The notes under the pieces are model-generated. The model worked only from the letters and a program-made list of their open reading frames with translations. It was not told where the DNA came from and did no database searches. 64,000 nt of DNA. Origin: Pantoea cypripedii (GTDB lineage Bacteria; Pseudomonadota; Gammaproteobacteria; Enterobacterales; Enterobacteriaceae). The first letter of the stretch is position 1. Each line of letters begins with the position of its first letter. Positions 26,257-35,503 of this stretch are shown here, in pieces. The DNA lies in contig NZ_CP024768.1 of the NCBI RefSeq assembly GCF_011395035.1, forward strand, positions 2,579,286 through 2,643,285. Reading direction: 5' to 3'. Made by a program: the position numbers and the translations under genes.

Positions 26257-26780
26257 GCCAGAAGCAAACGCAACTGAGCGAGCGTATCCGCCAGTGCACC
26301 ATCGTTATTGAGCGGAAAGCTGTGGGCCGGGAGCGGCTCAGCGGCACGGGCGAGGCGGCGGGCGATCTCCGCCTCGCTTTCACGTCCACGCTGCCGCAGA
26401 CGCGCCGCCAGCACCTCCGGAGACACCTGCAACACCAGCGGCAGTAATTGACTGCCGTAACGTTGCTGCGCCACCGGCAGATGCAGCCGCGAACCATTGA
26501 CCAGCACGTTAAGACCGCGTGCCAGCCAGTGGTCAATTTCTTCACCCAGGCCATAACAAAAACCGTGCGCCTGCCAGCTGAGGGCAAATAACCCGAGCGC
26601 TTCACGCCGCCGGAACTCGGCCTCGCTCAGCGCCACATGGTTCTCACCCCCGGCATCCGCCGGGCGGGTGATGTAGCGATGGGCGATCACCAGACGCTCC
26701 GGTGGTGCTTCGCGCAGCGCGTTGAGCAGGCTGTCTTTCCCCGCGCCGGATGGCCCGGTCAGCCAGATCAGGCGCGCCAT
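26253..26780 (-). CDS. phnN: Ribose 1,5-bisphosphokinase PhnN
   Basis: A 175-residue P-loop kinase that converts ribose 1,5-bisphosphate to PRPP, allowing salvage of the ribose left from C-P lyase. Walker A GPSGAGKDS lies at the N-terminus (MARLIWLTGPSGAGKD), with VIAHRYITRPADAGGENH and SWQAHGFCYGLGEEIDHWL typical of PhnN. ATG 26780 overlaps the phnM stop (ATGA). The stop codon lies inside a REP unit. It is the last gene of the phnF-N block; no phnO or phnP follows. Confidence 0.93.
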   Translation of the reverse strand: MARLIWLTGPSGAGKDSLLNALREAPPERLVIAHRYITRPADAGGENHVALSEAEFRRREALGLFALSWQAHGFCYGLGEEIDHWLARGLNVLVNGSRLHLPVAQQRYGSQLLPLVLQVSPEVLAARLRQRGRESEAEIARRLARAAEPLPAHSFPLNNDGALADTLAQLRLLLA

Positions 26781-27916
26781 CAGAACACCAGCCTGCCCTG
26801 CGACCACACATGACGAATATGCGGATGACCGTGATCGGTGTGCGCCAGTACCAGGTCGGCACGCAGTCCTTCGGCAATGGTGCCGCGATCCTGCAAGCCG
26901 ATGGCCCGCGCCGGATTACGTGTCACCAGCGCCACCGCCTGCGGCAGCTCCAGCGTGTTGCGCTCATCTGCCGTTAAGCGGAACACCGCATCCAGCAGGC
27001 TGGCTGGGTAGTAATCCGAGGAGAGGATATCCAGCAAACCGGCACTCGCCAGTTCCCAGGCCGCCACGTTGCCGGAGTGCGAACCGCCGCGCACAATATT
27101 GGGCGCGCCCATCAGCACCTGCATGCCACAGGCACGTGAGGCGGCGGCCGCTTCCAGCGTGGTGGGGAATTCCGCAATCGCACTGCCGACATCATGAGAC
27201 TCGGCCACGTGCGCCGCCGTGGCATCATCGTGGCTGGCAATCGGAATGCCACGCGCCCGGCACATCGCCGCAATGGCGTTGCGGTTCGGCTGAGACCATT
27301 CGGCCGCCAGCGCCAGCTGTTCACGTTCAAATTCGTCCATTTGCGCATCATTGAGCTGATATTTGCCCTGATAATAATCGCGGTACTTCTCCAGCGAGGC
27401 GTACTGACGCTGGCCTGGGGAATGATCCATCAGCGACACCAGCGACAGTTCCGGCGTACTCACCAGCGCTTCAAACAGCGTCAGGGTGGTGTGATAAGGC
27501 AGTTCACAGCGCAGATGCAGCTGGTGATCAACGCGGTTCAGCCCTTTGCGGTTGCTGTCGCGGATGGCATCGATCATCTTATTCAGGTTATCGAGGCGAT
27601 GGCCGCCGTCACGCACATCGCCAACGCCAATCGCATCCAGCACCGTGGTAATGCCGCTGGCGACCATCAGCGCATCATGGCTGCTCATGGCGGAATGGGC
27701 AGGCCAGTCCACTTTCGGACGCGGCGTGAAGAATTTATCCAGGTTGTCGGTATGCAATTCCACCAACCCAGGCAGCAGATATGCCTGTTCGCCATCCAGC
27801 GCGCCAGGTTGCTGGCTGTTGCTGTCGCTAAAACTGGCGATACGCCCTTCGCGGATCTCCAGCGATCCGGCTACCACTTCATTTTCCAGCACCAGTCGGA
27901 CGTTATTGACGATCAT
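26780..27916 (-). CDS. phnM: RPnTP diphosphohydrolase PhnM
   Basis: A 378-residue amidohydrolase-fold enzyme that releases pyrophosphate from alpha-D-ribose 1-methylphosphonate 5-triphosphate in the C-P lyase pathway. Metal-binding motifs include YLLPGLVELHTDNLDK, DHQLHLRCE and ASHDDATAAHVAES, with FRLTADERNTLELPQAVALV near the C-terminus. The N-terminal MIVNNVRLVLENEV matches the family. It overlaps phnL upstream and phnN downstream by four bases each. Confidence 0.94.
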   Translation of the reverse strand: MIVNNVRLVLENEVVAGSLEIREGRIASFSDSNSQQPGALDGEQAYLLPGLVELHTDNLDKFFTPRPKVDWPAHSAMSSHDALMVASGITTVLDAIGVGDVRDGGHRLDNLNKMIDAIRDSNRKGLNRVDHQLHLRCELPYHTTLTLFEALVSTPELSLVSLMDHSPGQRQYASLEKYRDYYQGKYQLNDAQMDEFEREQLALAAEWSQPNRNAIAAMCRARGIPIASHDDATAAHVAESHDVGSAIAEFPTTLEAAAASRACGMQVLMGAPNIVRGGSHSGNVAAWELASAGLLDILSSDYYPASLLDAVFRLTADERNTLELPQAVALVTRNPARAIGLQDRGTIAEGLRADLVLAHTDHGHPHIRHVWSQGRLVF

Positions 27917-28617
27917 GCTTCTGCTCCTGTTTGTACCGGCTGCATGACGTGCAGGCGATCGGCCACGCGACTGCGCACCACTTCGTCATGAAAAATACCT
28001 ACGATGGCCGCACCGCGGGCGCGCGCCTGCTCAATCAGTTCCACCACCGCCGCGCTGTTGGCGTTATCGAGGGAGGCGGTCGGTTCATCCAGTAACAGCA
28101 CCGGATAGTCCGCGATAAAGCCACGCGCGATATTGACGCGCTGCTGCTCACCACCAGAGAAGGTTGAGGGGGCCAGCGACCACAGGCGTTGCGGCACATT
28201 CAGGCGCGTCAGCAGCTCTTTAGCACGTTTCTCGCAAAAGGCGCGCTCCACACCCCGTTCCAGCAACGGCTGCATCACGATCTCCAGCGTCGGCACACGC
28301 GGGATGACGCGCAGAAACTGGCTGACCCAGCCGATGGTATTGCGACGAATGGCGAGGATCTGACGCGCCGGTGCCTGCGCCATATCGATCCATTCCCCGT
28401 CATGTTGCAGCCAGATATGGCCGCTGTTGGCCTGATAGTTGCCGTACAGCGCACGCAGCAGCGTTGATTTCCCGCTACCGGAGCGGCCATGCAGCACCAC
28501 ACATTCGCCCGCGTTGACCTCCAGGCTGGCATCCTGCAACACCGGCAGCGCCACGCCGCTCTGGTTGTGCAGCACAAAGGTCTTACACAGCTTCTCCACG
28601 CGCAGTTGCGTATTCAT
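27913..28617 (-). CDS. phnL: C-P lyase complex ABC protein PhnL
   Basis: A 234-residue ABC-type ATPase of the C-P lyase system. Walker A is GRSGSGKST, then IGWVSQFLRVIPRVPTLEIV, signature FSGGEQQRVNIARGF and Walker B VLLLDEPTASLDNAN. The family is essential for phosphonate breakdown; it associates with the core rather than acting in transport. ATG 28617 has GGAG eight bases upstream; ATG 28632, which overlaps the phnK stop, is an alternative. Confidence 0.93.
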   Translation of the reverse strand: MNTQLRVEKLCKTFVLHNQSGVALPVLQDASLEVNAGECVVLHGRSGSGKSTLLRALYGNYQANSGHIWLQHDGEWIDMAQAPARQILAIRRNTIGWVSQFLRVIPRVPTLEIVMQPLLERGVERAFCEKRAKELLTRLNVPQRLWSLAPSTFSGGEQQRVNIARGFIADYPVLLLDEPTASLDNANSAAVVELIEQARARGAAIVGIFHDEVVRSRVADRLHVMQPVQTGAEA

Positions 28618-28631
28618 GGTTGACTCCGCCA

Positions 28632-29393
28632 TTAGTTGAGCACCGAAGAGACCAGCAGTTGTGTATAAGGGTGATGCGGATCGTCCAGCACCCGATCGGT
28701 GAGGCCACTTTCCACTACCCTGCCCTGTTTCATTACCAGCAGACGATGCGCCAGCAGGCGTGCCACGCCGAGATCGTGGGTCACAATCACCACGGCCAGA
28801 TTCAGTTCACGCACCAGCGTGCGCAGTAAATCCAGCAGACGCGCCTGCACTGACACATCCAGCCCGCCGGTAGGTTCATCCATAAACACCAGCGAGGGTT
28901 GGGTGACGAGGTTGCGTGCAATCTGCAAACGCTGCTGCATCCCGCCGGAGAAGGTGGTCGGCAGGTCGTCGATGCGGCCAGCCGGGATCTCCACATCCTG
29001 CAACCAGCGCATCGCCTCAGCGCGGATATTGCCGTAATGACGCTGTCCCACCGCCATTAAACGCTCGCCGATATTGCCGCCTGCCGTCACCTGCGGACGC
29101 AGGCCATCGAGCGGGTGCTGATGGACCACGCCCCATTCGGTGCGCAGCAGGCGACGTCGGTCGCTCTCACTCAGCTGATACAGGTCCTGATTGCGATAAA
29201 TGATGTTGCCCTGCTGCGGCGCTAAACGCGCTGACAGGCTGCGCAGCAGCGTGGTTTTGCCGGAACCGGATTCGCCGACAATCCCCAGCACTTCGCCGGG
29301 ATAAAGTTCAAAGCTGACCTCCTCAAAGCCTTTGCCAGGCGCGTAAAGGTGAGTGAGGTTATTGACCGCAAGCAGCGGCTGTTCACTGTGCAT
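28632..29393 (-). CDS. phnK: C-P lyase complex ABC protein PhnK
   Basis: A 253-residue ABC ATPase that docks onto the PhnGHIJ core. It has Walker A GESGSGKTT, the PhnK-type stretch LRTEWGVVHQHPLDGLRPQV, signature FSGGMQQRLQIARNL and Walker B LVFMDEPTGGLDVSVQ. The ATG at 29393 lies within the last codons of phnJ (11-base overlap), consistent with coupled translation. In-frame codons further upstream would be alternative-frame readings of phnJ and are rejected. Confidence 0.94.
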   Translation of the reverse strand: MHSEQPLLAVNNLTHLYAPGKGFEEVSFELYPGEVLGIVGESGSGKTTLLRSLSARLAPQQGNIIYRNQDLYQLSESDRRRLLRTEWGVVHQHPLDGLRPQVTAGGNIGERLMAVGQRHYGNIRAEAMRWLQDVEIPAGRIDDLPTTFSGGMQQRLQIARNLVTQPSLVFMDEPTGGLDVSVQARLLDLLRTLVRELNLAVVIVTHDLGVARLLAHRLLVMKQGRVVESGLTDRVLDDPHHPYTQLLVSSVLN

Positions 29394-30234
29394 GCTGTTG
29401 TTCCTGCTGCTGGTGGCAAAAATCGGTATCGGAGCAAACAAACATGCGCGTACCGGCGTCATCCATGACCACTTCATCGAGATAGCTGTGACGTGAACCG
29501 CACAGCGCACAGGGTTGATCCCACTTTTGTACGCTGAATGGGTGATCGTCGAAGTCGAGACTTTCCACTTTGGTATACGGCGGCAGCGCATAGATGCGTT
29601 TCTCACGCCCGGCACCAAACAATTGCAGCGCGGGCATCATATGCATCTTCGGGTTGTCGAATTTGGGGATCGGCGAGGGGTCCATCACGTAGCGGTCGTT
29701 GACCTTCACCGGGTAAGCGTAGGTAGTGGCGATATGGCCGTAGCGGGCGATATCTTCATACAGTTTCACCTGCATGATGCCGTACTCCTCCAGCGCGTGC
29801 ATGGTGCGGGTTTCGGTCTCACGCGGTTCGATAAAACGCAGCGGTTCCGGGATCGGCACCTGGAAAATCAGCACCTGATCCTCCTCCAGCGGCGTTTCCG
29901 GAATGCGGTGACGCGTCTGGATCAGGGTGGCATCCACGGTGCGTTCAGTGGTGGCCGCACCACTGACACGCTGGAAGAAGCGACGGATCGACACCGCGTT
30001 GGTGGTATCGTCTGCCCCCTGGTCAATCACCTTCAGCACGTCCTGATCGCCAATGATGCTGGCGGTGATCTGAATCCCGCCGGTCCCCCAGCCATAGGGC
30101 ATCGGCATTTCGCGTCCGGCAAACGGCACCTGATAACCGGGGATGGCGACCGCTTTGAGGATGGCACGGCGGATGGTGCGTTTGGTTTGCTCATCCAGAT
30201 AGCCGCTGTTATAGCCGCTCAGCTCACTCATCAT
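29383..30234 (-). CDS. phnJ: Carbon-phosphorus lyase PhnJ (radical SAM type)
   Basis: A 283-residue catalytic subunit that breaks the C-P bond with an iron-sulfur cluster and S-adenosylmethionine. The cluster cysteines are present at 242, 245, 267 and 273 (CALC and CSDTDFC), the same spacing as in E. coli. The glycine-rich and family segments PMPYGWGTGGIQITAS and QTRHRIPETPLEEDQ are conserved. It begins with tandem ATGs at 30234/30231 overlapping the end of phnI. Confidence 0.96.
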   Translation of the reverse strand: MMSELSGYNSGYLDEQTKRTIRRAILKAVAIPGYQVPFAGREMPMPYGWGTGGIQITASIIGDQDVLKVIDQGADDTTNAVSIRRFFQRVSGAATTERTVDATLIQTRHRIPETPLEEDQVLIFQVPIPEPLRFIEPRETETRTMHALEEYGIMQVKLYEDIARYGHIATTYAYPVKVNDRYVMDPSPIPKFDNPKMHMMPALQLFGAGREKRIYALPPYTKVESLDFDDHPFSVQKWDQPCALCGSRHSYLDEVVMDDAGTRMFVCSDTDFCHQQQEQQHAQ

Positions 30235-31300
30235 TCTGCTCCTGCTGCTGTTGGCGCAGCCGCTTGAGCAGCTCCAGCTCCGCCTGGAAATCGACGTAGT
30301 GCGGCAACTTCAGGTGCGAGACAAAGCCCGCGGCTTCAACGTTGTCGGCGTGGGCCAGCACAAATTCTTCGTCCTGTGCCGGGCTGGTGATGCGTTCCTG
30401 GTACTCGCGGGTTTGCAGCGCACGATCCACCAGCGCCATCGCCATCGCTTTACGCTCGGTACGACCAAATACCAGGCCGTAACCACGGGTAAACTGCGGT
30501 GGGTTATCGTCCTGGCTGGCGAAGCCGTTGACCATCTCGCATTCGGTCAGCAGAATTTCGCCAATCTCAATCTCGAAACCCAGCTCTTCCGGACAGATAG
30601 AGACGCTGAGATAACCGGTGCGGATTTCACCGGCGAAGGGATGGTTACGGCCATAGCCGCGCTGAGTTGAATAGCCCAGCGCCAGCAAAAAACCTTCATC
30701 ACCGCGCACCAGCTGTTGCAGACGTGCCGCACGTGAGGCCGGAAACGACGGCGGTTCACGCGTGATATCGCACGGCTCACTGCCGTCATCTTCCTCGCGC
30801 GCCGCCAGCCCTTCAGCAGTCATCATGCTGAACATATGCGGGCAATGCTGCGGCAGCGCCTGGTCGTCGCGCGCAGCTGACGGGGTTTCACCGTTAGCCA
30901 GCAGCGTAAAATCCAGCAGACGATGGCTGTAGTCATAGGTCGGGCCAAGCACCTGGCCGCCGGGCAAATCTTTGTACACGGCCGAAATGCGACGCTCGAT
31001 ACGCATCGCATCGGTGTCTAACGCCAGGCTGTCCGCCAGACGTGGCAACGTGGTGCGATAGGCGCGCAGCAGGAAAATCGCCTCGACTAAATCGCCGCTC
31101 GCCTGTTTGATAGCCAGCGCCGCCAGCTGCGGATCATAGATGCCGCCTTCGGTCATCACGCGATCCACCGCCAGACCCAGCTGCTCTGCCAGCTGGTCAC
31201 ACTGCAGCTCTGCCAGCGCACGATCGCCACGACGTAAATCGGCCTGTAATTGATGGGCGCTGGCTATCGCCTTCTCGCCCCCCTTCACCGCCACGTACAT
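30224..31300 (-). CDS. phnI: C-P lyase core subunit PhnI
   Basis: A 358-residue core subunit that with PhnG, H and L attaches ATP to the phosphonate to form a ribose 1-phosphonate. MYVAVKGGEKAI at the start, LAVDRVMTEGGIYD, RISAVYKDLPGGQ, GYSTQRGYGRNHPFAGEI and HADNVEAAGFVSHLKLPHYV closely match E. coli PhnI. The ATG at 31300 overlaps the phnH stop (ATGA). It ends with a glutamine-rich tail that overlaps the phnJ start. Confidence 0.96.
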   Translation of the reverse strand: MYVAVKGGEKAIASAHQLQADLRRGDRALAELQCDQLAEQLGLAVDRVMTEGGIYDPQLAALAIKQASGDLVEAIFLLRAYRTTLPRLADSLALDTDAMRIERRISAVYKDLPGGQVLGPTYDYSHRLLDFTLLANGETPSAARDDQALPQHCPHMFSMMTAEGLAAREEDDGSEPCDITREPPSFPASRAARLQQLVRGDEGFLLALGYSTQRGYGRNHPFAGEIRTGYLSVSICPEELGFEIEIGEILLTECEMVNGFASQDDNPPQFTRGYGLVFGRTERKAMAMALVDRALQTREYQERITSPAQDEEFVLAHADNVEAAGFVSHLKLPHYVDFQAELELLKRLRQQQQEQNDE

Positions 31301-31875
31301 CAGCACACCTCCACGTCAGTGGTACGCGGCAACGCCATCATCGCTTCGCCACAGGTGAAAATCAGGTCGACACCCTGCGGGAACGGATGCGGGCGTTCAC
31401 GCAGGTAATGAAGAATGGCCGCAGGCAGCTGAGGTGCGATGGCACGCGGCTCACGCAGGCCCGGACCAGACAGACGCAGCGTCAGGCCACCGTTCAGCGA
31501 CGGCACTTCAATGATCAGCGTGGTGCTTTTTTCCGGTGACAGGTTGTCACCGGCAGCAAAGTGCGCCGGATCAGGGTTGGCGCTGGCGTGGGTCAGGGCA
31601 AAGGGGGCATCGCGCTCGCTGACAATCGGCACGCCGGTATGGAAACGCAGGTTGCTGCGCAGGATTTCGTTATCAACTTTATCATCCAGCCACAGGGCGC
31701 TTTCCTGATCGACCAGCGTCAGCAGCACCGCAGTGGCCGCCGGTGACAGATCGCCCCAGCCCTGCGCCAGTGGCAATGCCACCATCACACCCGGCTCACT
31801 CATCGCTTTCAGAATACGACGGAAAGCGCGCTGCGCATCAGCCACCGGATGGTTAAAACTTGCCAGTAATGTCAT
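31300..31875 (-). CDS. phnH: C-P lyase core subunit PhnH
   Basis: A 191-residue subunit of the PhnGHIJ core. The N-terminal FNHPVADAQRAFRRILKAMS, with GVMVALP, is diagnostic, as are FAAGDNLSPEKSTTLIIEVP and LSGPGLREPRAI. It overlaps both phnG and phnI by the ATGA arrangement, as expected for a stoichiometric complex. Confidence 0.95.
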   Translation of the reverse strand: MTLLASFNHPVADAQRAFRRILKAMSEPGVMVALPLAQGWGDLSPAATAVLLTLVDQESALWLDDKVDNEILRSNLRFHTGVPIVSERDAPFALTHASANPDPAHFAAGDNLSPEKSTTLIIEVPSLNGGLTLRLSGPGLREPRAIAPQLPAAILHYLRERPHPFPQGVDLIFTCGEAMMALPRTTDVEVC

Positions 31876-32321
31876 CAGTTATCTCCGCGAACCAGCGTAA
31901 AGAAATCCACTTTGGAGCTGGCGATTTCGCGGGCGCGCAGCTGACGCTGCTCTTCACGCAGAGCCGCCAGCGGGGCAATAATTTTTTCTTCGATCAGCGC
32001 CTGGGTTTCTGGCTGCTGTAATAAGGCATCGATCAACGCACAACGTTCGGCATGGGCTTTGTCGCGTCCCAGCACATAGCTGAACCCGAGGGTGCCATCG
32101 TGCAGTTTCACCACCGCACGCGTCACTGTGGCATCACCCATCACAAAGCGTTTGCCGCTGCCCCCCATGCGCGCCTGCAACCGGGTTAACCCGGTTTCCG
32201 CCGGACGCACCCGTTCAAAGCTCGGGTCGAGTCTGAGCTGTTGCCAGTGGGCGGTAAGCTGGCTGGCTTCGCTGTGAGCCAGCACCGACATCCAGTGCTG
32301 GCGGGCCGTTGGTTGTTTCAT
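31875..32321 (-). CDS. phnG: C-P lyase core subunit PhnG
   Basis: A 148-residue core subunit. Typical segments are RQHWMSVLAHSEASQL at the N-terminus, RPAETGLTRLQARMGGSGKR, LGFSYVLGRDKAHAERCALI and VDFFTLVRGDN at the C-terminus. It forms the first step enzyme with PhnH, I and L. It is coupled to phnF and phnH by four-base overlaps. Confidence 0.95.
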   Translation of the reverse strand: MKQPTARQHWMSVLAHSEASQLTAHWQQLRLDPSFERVRPAETGLTRLQARMGGSGKRFVMGDATVTRAVVKLHDGTLGFSYVLGRDKAHAERCALIDALLQQPETQALIEEKIIAPLAALREEQRQLRAREIASSKVDFFTLVRGDN

Positions 32322-33040
32322 TAGTGCTCCAGGGTCAGTTCAATCATGTCGCCACGCGTCAGGCTGACGGAGTATTCCGCCACCTGGCCGTCGCTGTTTT
32401 TATTCAGGGTGCGCACGCACAACACCGGGGACTGCAAGGCAATCTCCAGTTGCTGGCACTCTTTGGCCTGAGCACGGCGGGTGCTGATGCGGGTCTGCGC
32501 GCGGGTCAGTTGCAGGCCAGTGTGCTGCTGTAAATAGTCATGCAGCGAACCGCTGTGGAACTGTTGCAGCGCTGGCCACCAGCTCAGTTCGCACAGGTAA
32601 TGGTTGATGACGCAGACCGGTACGCCGTTAACGCGGCGCAGGGTACGCAGGTGAATAACATTGTCCCCTTCGTTGATGCCGAGGGCGCTGGCGACGTCAC
32701 TACTGGCAGGACGCAGCACTGCCAGCAGACGTTCGCTGGTGGGATGGCTGCCCTGCTCCAGCAGGTTCTGACTGAAGCGGGCCTGCGCGTGCAGTGGATA
32801 GTCATACGGCCGCATCAGCACCAGGATGCCGACGCCATGACGCCGTTGCAGCAACCCTTTATTCACCAGCTCGTCCACCGCACGGCGCAGCGTGTGGCGA
32901 TTGACTTCGTAATGTGCCGCCAGCTGTTGTTCGGAAGGCAGGTAATCGCCGCAGCGATAGCGTTCCTGTAGCGCCTGCTCCAGTTGGGCGGCGACCGCCT
33001 GATACACAGTGGTCGGATGTCTGGATATCTCCATCACCAT
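32321..33040 (-). CDS. phnF: GntR-family regulator PhnF
   Basis: A 239-residue transcription factor with an N-terminal winged helix (YLPSEQQLAAHYEVNRHTLR, then GLLQRRHGVGILV) and a C-terminal UTRA ligand domain (NVIHLRTLRRVNGVPVCVIN; AEYSVSLTRGDMIELTLEH). It probably modulates phn expression in response to a phosphonate-related ligand. The ATG at 33040 has GAGG upstream; ATG 33034 is an alternative. It is the first gene of the phnF-N block and is divergent from a GGDEF-EAL gene. Confidence 0.93.
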   Translation of the reverse strand: MVMEISRHPTTVYQAVAAQLEQALQERYRCGDYLPSEQQLAAHYEVNRHTLRRAVDELVNKGLLQRRHGVGILVLMRPYDYPLHAQARFSQNLLEQGSHPTSERLLAVLRPASSDVASALGINEGDNVIHLRTLRRVNGVPVCVINHYLCELSWWPALQQFHSGSLHDYLQQHTGLQLTRAQTRISTRRAQAKECQQLEIALQSPVLCVRTLNKNSDGQVAEYSVSLTRGDMIELTLEH

Positions 33041-33116
33041 CAATACCTCGCTCGCGTAAGGTTGTGGAATCGCAGTCAGAGACGCTGCGGGATGGCGACT
33101 ACCTTGACGCAGGCAA

Positions 33117-33156
33117 ATGACAAATCCGTGACGCCTCAGTGACGCACTGATGAATT
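33117..33156 (-). promoter_or_regulatory. Pho box array upstream of phnF
   Basis: On the minus strand, AATTCAT, GCGTCAC, GCGTCAC and TTGTCAT are spaced exactly 11 bases apart (heptamer plus four). This is weaker than the phnC array but the periodicity is right. It lies about 80 bases before the phnF start in the 276-base divergent region shared with the GGDEF-EAL gene. Confidence 0.6.
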
Positions 33157-33316
33157 TGCTTTAAGGCAGCAGGATGCGGGCGATTCGGAGGGGAATTTAA
33201 TAAAAAATTTTTAACTGTTGCCTTTGTGACATTGTTCAAAAAAATATCGGTTATTTTCACCCCATTTACGCCTTCCTTGCGCAATGCAGCTTTTCTGTCT
33301 TCTGCTAAGTTAAAAC

Positions 33317-35494
33317 ATGACACCTCCTTGTTACGCGAACTTTAAAATGATTAATGCAATCAAACTGTCAGACGGTTTTCGGCGCAATTTTGTGCGTGAA
33401 GTGATCCTGCCGTTAGTGGCGATTCTGGTGCTGACCTTTGCCGGAGCCGGTGCCGGTCTGTTCTGGGGCACCCGCCTGACCAATAACGAAGCGCAGGAAC
33501 AGCAGCAACGAATGATTGAAGCTTCCTTTGATCAAAGCCTGGCGGAGCATTTGCGCCAGCTGCGCAGCCTGACGCGCTGGGCGCCGCTGGCTAATCAGCT
33601 GGATTTATCCCAGCCGGATCAGGGCTGGCTGGATGAAAATGTCGGCAGCTGGTTGTATGAAATGTTCGACCATGAACTGGTATTGATACTGGGGCAGGAT
33701 AATCAGCTGGTTGAGGTGTGGCGCAATGGCCAGCAGGTGCCGGATCGCCAGGTGGGGCCACAGGTGCAGGCGATGCTCGACAGCACGCTGCTGCGCGCCA
33801 GTGATCATCCCGCCGATCGTGCCGATTTTGTGCGCATTGGCGATCGCGCCGCCTCAATTGCGGTGGGTGATATCAGCCAGGCGGGCCACTATCGGCTGGT
33901 GAGCGTGAAATATCTCGATGACGGTTATCTGAACCGGCTGGCAACGCGCAGCCAGCTGCGGCAGTTGCATTTCAGCGGCAGCACGCCGCAACCCAATGAC
34001 CGGGCGCATTATCTGCTGAACTCACAACAAGGCGACCCGGTGGGCTATATCAGCTGGGAGCCGGATCGGCCCGGCGCGCAGATGTTGCGCACTATCGGCC
34101 CTTCCACGCTGCTGTCCGTGGTGATGATTACCCTGGTGTGCCTGTTTATGGTCCGGCGTATCTGGACCTCATCACTGAATCTGTCGCAATCCTTGCTCAG
34201 GCTGGGGGCCAGCGAAGCGCAGGCGCAGCATCTGGCGTTTCATGATGTGCTCACCGGCCTGCCCAACCGGTCGCTGGTGGAGGACCGGCTCAGCCAGGCG
34301 CTGGCGATGGCGGCACGCTACGACCATCGCGTGGCGTTATTGCTGATCGATCTCGATCGTTTTAAGAACATCAATGACACCTACGGCCACCATGCAGGCG
34401 ATGACTTGATTATCGAAGTCGGGCATCGGCTGAGCAGTCTGGTACGCGCCAGCGATACCGTGGGCCGCATCGGCGGAGATGAATTCATTATCGTGATGCC
34501 GGATGTGGAGAATATCAGCCAGGTGCAGACAGTGGCGAACCGCATCATCAGCGCGCTGAGTGAGCCTTACCATTTGTTCGGCAGTGAAGCCTGGATTGGG
34601 ACCAGTATCGGTCTGGCACTGGCACCCAAAGATGGGCTGGATCGCCAGGAGTTGATGCGCAAAGCGGATATCGCGTTGTATGAAGCAAAAAACGGCGGAC
34701 GCGGTCAGTATCGCCAGTTTGAGCGGGCGATGGATGAATCGCTGCGCACCCGGCAGCAGATTGCCGCCGACCTGCGCCATGCGTTGCTGCATTACGACGG
34801 TCTGGCGGTGTGGTATCAGCCGTTGATGGAGATCAGCGGCCAGCGGGTGGTGGGACTGGAGGCGCTGTTGCGCTGGCAACATCCCACCCGCGGAGAGGTC
34901 GCACCCGGCGAGTTTATTGCTATTGCGGAAGAGACCGGGCTGATTATCCCGCTGGGCGAGTGGGTGCTGCGCGAGGCCTGTAAAACCTCGCTACGTATGC
35001 CGGAGTTGATCGTCGCCGTCAACGTTTCGCCGGTGCAGTTCCGCGCCAGTGGCTTTGTCGAACGGATGATTGAGATTGTGCAGTCTGAGGGGGCCGATCC
35101 GCAGCGCATGGAGCTGGAGATTACCGAAGGGGTGCTGATTGAGGATGAGCATGAAGCACGCAATAACATCATCGCGTTACGCAATGCCGGTTTCCGCATC
35201 GCACTGGATGATTTCGGCACCGGCTATTCCAGCCTGAATTACCTCAGCACCTTCCCGGTGGACAAAATCAAGATCGACCGCTCCTTCACGCAGTCGTTAG
35301 GGGTGGCGCAGAATTCGGCCGCGATTATTGAATCGGTGGTACGCCTCGGCCACGCCATGGGGTTAATGGTCACCGCCGAAGGGGTGGAAACCGAAGGCCA
35401 GATGAACGCGCTGGCCGATGCCGGGTGTAATCAGTTGCAGGGTTATCTGTTCAGCCAGGCAGTGCCGATCGAGGAAATTGAAAGGATGGTGTGA
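33317..35494 (+). CDS. Membrane CHASE4-like/GGDEF/EAL cyclic-di-GMP enzyme
   Basis: A 725-residue inner-membrane protein. TM1 is at about 29-50, followed by a periplasmic domain of CHASE4 style (about 55-260), TM2 at about 265-290, GGDEF (about 310-470) and EAL (about 485-725). The synthase motif is intact (GRIGGDEFIIV, near residue 386, with HDVLTGLPNRSL), and so are the phosphodiesterase motifs (GLEALLRW near 514, DDFGTGYSSLNYL). It could therefore make or degrade c-di-GMP. An ATG at 33347 is an alternative start; neither has a strong ribosome site. It is followed by a REP pair. Confidence 0.92.
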   Translation: MTPPCYANFKMINAIKLSDGFRRNFVREVILPLVAILVLTFAGAGAGLFWGTRLTNNEAQEQQQRMIEASFDQSLAEHLRQLRSLTRWAPLANQLDLSQPDQGWLDENVGSWLYEMFDHELVLILGQDNQLVEVWRNGQQVPDRQVGPQVQAMLDSTLLRASDHPADRADFVRIGDRAASIAVGDISQAGHYRLVSVKYLDDGYLNRLATRSQLRQLHFSGSTPQPNDRAHYLLNSQQGDPVGYISWEPDRPGAQMLRTIGPSTLLSVVMITLVCLFMVRRIWTSSLNLSQSLLRLGASEAQAQHLAFHDVLTGLPNRSLVEDRLSQALAMAARYDHRVALLLIDLDRFKNINDTYGHHAGDDLIIEVGHRLSSLVRASDTVGRIGGDEFIIVMPDVENISQVQTVANRIISALSEPYHLFGSEAWIGTSIGLALAPKDGLDRQELMRKADIALYEAKNGGRGQYRQFERAMDESLRTRQQIAADLRHALLHYDGLAVWYQPLMEISGQRVVGLEALLRWQHPTRGEVAPGEFIAIAEETGLIIPLGEWVLREACKTSLRMPELIVAVNVSPVQFRASGFVERMIEIVQSEGADPQRMELEITEGVLIEDEHEARNNIIALRNAGFRIALDDFGTGYSSLNYLSTFPVDKIKIDRSFTQSLGVAQNSAAIIESVVRLGHAMGLMVTAEGVETEGQMNALADAGCNQLQGYLFSQAVPIEEIERMV

Positions 35495-35503
35495 AGGATG
35501 CCT

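Noticed and set aside
25922..26605. Open frames through the repeat DNA and phnN (also 25513-25905 on the plus strand)
   Set aside because: They follow the composite repeat and phnN in another frame; no ribosome site or recognisable domain.
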